The notes under the pieces: generated by a model | The model's database searches: none | What the model saw: the letters and a program-made list of their open reading frames with translations, nothing else | What the model was told of the DNA's origin: nothing | Origin: Ooceraea biroi | Lineage: Eukaryota; Arthropoda; Insecta; Hymenoptera; Formicidae | Length of the DNA stretch: 64,000 bases | Assembly: GCF_003672135.1 (NCBI RefSeq) | Contig: NC_039506.1 | Coordinates: 22,662,497-22,726,496 of the forward strand | Direction of reading: 5' to 3' | Position numbers and translations under genes: made by a program | Shown: piece after piece, positions 62,031-64,000 of the stretch | How the letters are laid out: the number at the start of each line of letters is the position of its first letter | Numbering within the stretch: the first letter of the stretch is position 1

Positions 62031-64000
62031 TTTATAATCGTACTTAATTAGACTACTTTAATTACAATCTATGATTGGTTGAAGTTTTCACAGAAACTAA
62101 ACGTTAATAGAAATCTGAAAAATATATATGCAGTAACGTAAAAGTTAGTGTTGTAAATCTGCATTTAATATCACGACTCGATAATTCATTACATGTGCGT
62201 TATTTGATTGAATGATTTGTGCAGCGATTGTATAGGAATTCGCAAGAGTGTTTGTGCGTATGATAATACAATCCTAGAAATAACAGCAAACGACTCGAGT
62301 GCCTATTCCGATTGATTAAAGCGTTGCGGGATATTCCGGCATGCAAAATTGATTATTCGCGAGACGACGCGCGGGAGCGTATTTTGCAGGGAAAAAATAC
62401 GCAGGAAAAAAATGGCTCGTCGTTTGCTTATAAACATGCAAATCGTGGGCGGCAGAGCGAAATTTTCATTACGCATCCCCCTCGTATACGCCACCGCGTT
62501 CTCTCGGTTTCGCTTCGCGGCTCGTCGCCAGTTTTTGCCTCTCACACGCTAAATTCATCGATGGTTATCATCGTTCATCCGTTTTCCTTTCCATTCCGCC
62601 GTGTATAGAACTCTCTGCATTGAGTTGCGTTCGCTATCAAATTCCGATCGTGCCCTTCTAATCCCCATTTTCGGACAAAGTGTAAATGAATCTCCACTCC
62701 TCTTCCTTTTTAATCCCGCGGAATCGCAGAATTTTCGGTACTGATTCCACGTCGTAGCTGCGTGCCTAATTTTTCCTAGCCATTTCACCGCTCCGATAAG
62801 ACTTGCTCGCGGATCAAGAAAATTCGGGGGCTTCGCCCGCGCGTCGATCTTTTTCGCGTCGATTTGGCGGATCGCGTGATCGAATCCCCGAGTCGCGGAA
62901 AACGACGGCGCCCCTTTATCCAAGGGTCTCGCAGGATGAACCTCCGAATGGCGCCAGATTATAGTGTCACGTAGTCCACAGGTCGGCGTGGGCGAAGGGA
63001 CGCCAAATATATTGTCTGTCGCACGCATCGCGTACGCGCGTATACGACCCTGGGACCGACGAGCGTAACGCCGACGCGACAGATTGGCTGGGATAAATTA
63101 ATTTCATTTACCGGTGATTTAGACGATCCGCGATGCTGAAGGGATGCCATTTGACATCCTCCACGCTCGCAGTCCACGTCGCGCCGGCGCCCGGCTACAA
63201 ATGAATCCTTCAGCGTGTCTCGGGCATCGTTGCGCAGTAAGTTAAGCGAACGTCAATGCAACCATAATCGCTCTTAATGGTATTAATCTTAGGATATTAA
63301 GAACAACTAAACTATTCCACATAGCGTCATTAAAAACGTCGATTTTCTCTTTAACAAATCTGGATTTTAATTTCTTTAATGAAACGCTCTTTGTACTACT
63401 TTGATACACACACTTCACATCACTAATTATTATGAGAATGTTGTATTAAATTTAACAAAAAAAGTATATTTTACATATGAATCTTATTGAGTAAAAGAAA
63501 TAATTTTTATCCTTTTGTGTTTAAAAGAGTGGATCAGCGATTTACTCTTGAGAAGAGCTGTCAATAATTCAAGAGAATATATTTCCAAATGCGCTTCGTA
63601 GAATTAGGAACAATAGATATCGCTGCGTTTATTCTTTATCTGCAGATTAACGAGAATTTACAAGCAATTAAGTAAGTTCTAATGGAAACACTCGCAAGAA
63701 ACTTGGATCAAGGAACGAGGACCTTGACCATAAGTGGCACGCTCGGTCGAGCATTACATTCATCATCTAATGGCAGCGGAAATGTTTTGGCTAGCGGTAC
63801 CCCGCAACTTTCCGGTTCCTCTGTTCCGGTTTTAATACAATTACGACAGTACCTAATATCCCACGAGAACACAGCGTTTAATACAAAGGATGAGAGGGTA
63901 ACGCGAAACAAGGATTCACGTGTCAAGAATAGTAAGCGGTAAGCGTTGCACGATGGATGAGTGAAGAATCCAGCAGAGACCAGGCAAAATGCACAACCAG
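62031..64000. other. Gene-free stretch, no supported gene
   Basis: No gene is supported. The longest frame is 157 codons at 62555-63028 (-) in CpG-rich DNA, with overlapping frames on the other strand. An 86-codon frame at 63682-63942 (+) is Ser/Gly/Asn-rich and unassigned; it is the last frame before the window edge and could in principle be part of an exon, but nothing confirms it. 63240-63650 is AT-rich. Confidence 0.55.

Overview
This window is eukaryotic nuclear DNA with no convincing host protein-coding gene. Nothing resembles bacterial gene packing. Open frames are short, overlap on all six frames, and carry no domain I recognise outside transposon remains. DNA transposons of the mariner type, many (CT)n, (GA)n, (GT)n and (TA)n runs, and AT-rich stretches alternating with GC-rich, CpG-rich ones suggest an insect, most likely a hymenopteran such as an ant. 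The organism call is inference: no gene here fixes it. The window reads as intergenic or long-intron DNA.

Layout. 1-8811: unannotated DNA with one small palindromic repeat (5557-5636). 8812-8994 (-): a fragment resembling the SGVPQGS motif of non-LTR reverse transcriptases. 8995-17537: no gene, one stem-loop (17108-17178). 17538-17803 (+): the decayed 3' end of a mariner transposase. 20724-21974 (-): a full-length but broken mariner with 30-bp terminal repeats and TA duplications. 21975-32996: no gene, a (TA)n tract and a diverged duplication near 22.5 kb. 32997-34050: a dense repeat cluster made of a TTAA-flanked piggyBac-style miniature element, a long near-perfect palindrome, and two tandem copies of a 180-bp unit.

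39545-40832 (+): the best-preserved element, a 1,288-bp mariner with identical 31-bp terminal repeats and a DD34D transposase split by one base in an A8 tract. 40835-50761: no gene, but a 50-triplet purine-purine-pyrimidine run (45838-45987) and a strong splice-donor-like site (42697). 50762-51050: a mariner terminus joined almost directly to a transposase C-terminus, followed by a second copy of the small palindrome. A third copy lies at 59116-59179. 61363-61850: a four-copy, about 120-bp minisatellite between GCGCGC-rich direct repeats, followed by a (GT)n tract.

The only functional logic visible is that of transposons: terminal repeats as transposase binding sites, a transposase reading frame, and derivatives that could have been mobilised in trans. 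Four mariner insertions in different states of decay suggest several waves of invasion. The least-described items are the three-copy palindrome family, the 33.0-34.05 kb cluster and the 61.06-61.93 kb minisatellite block.
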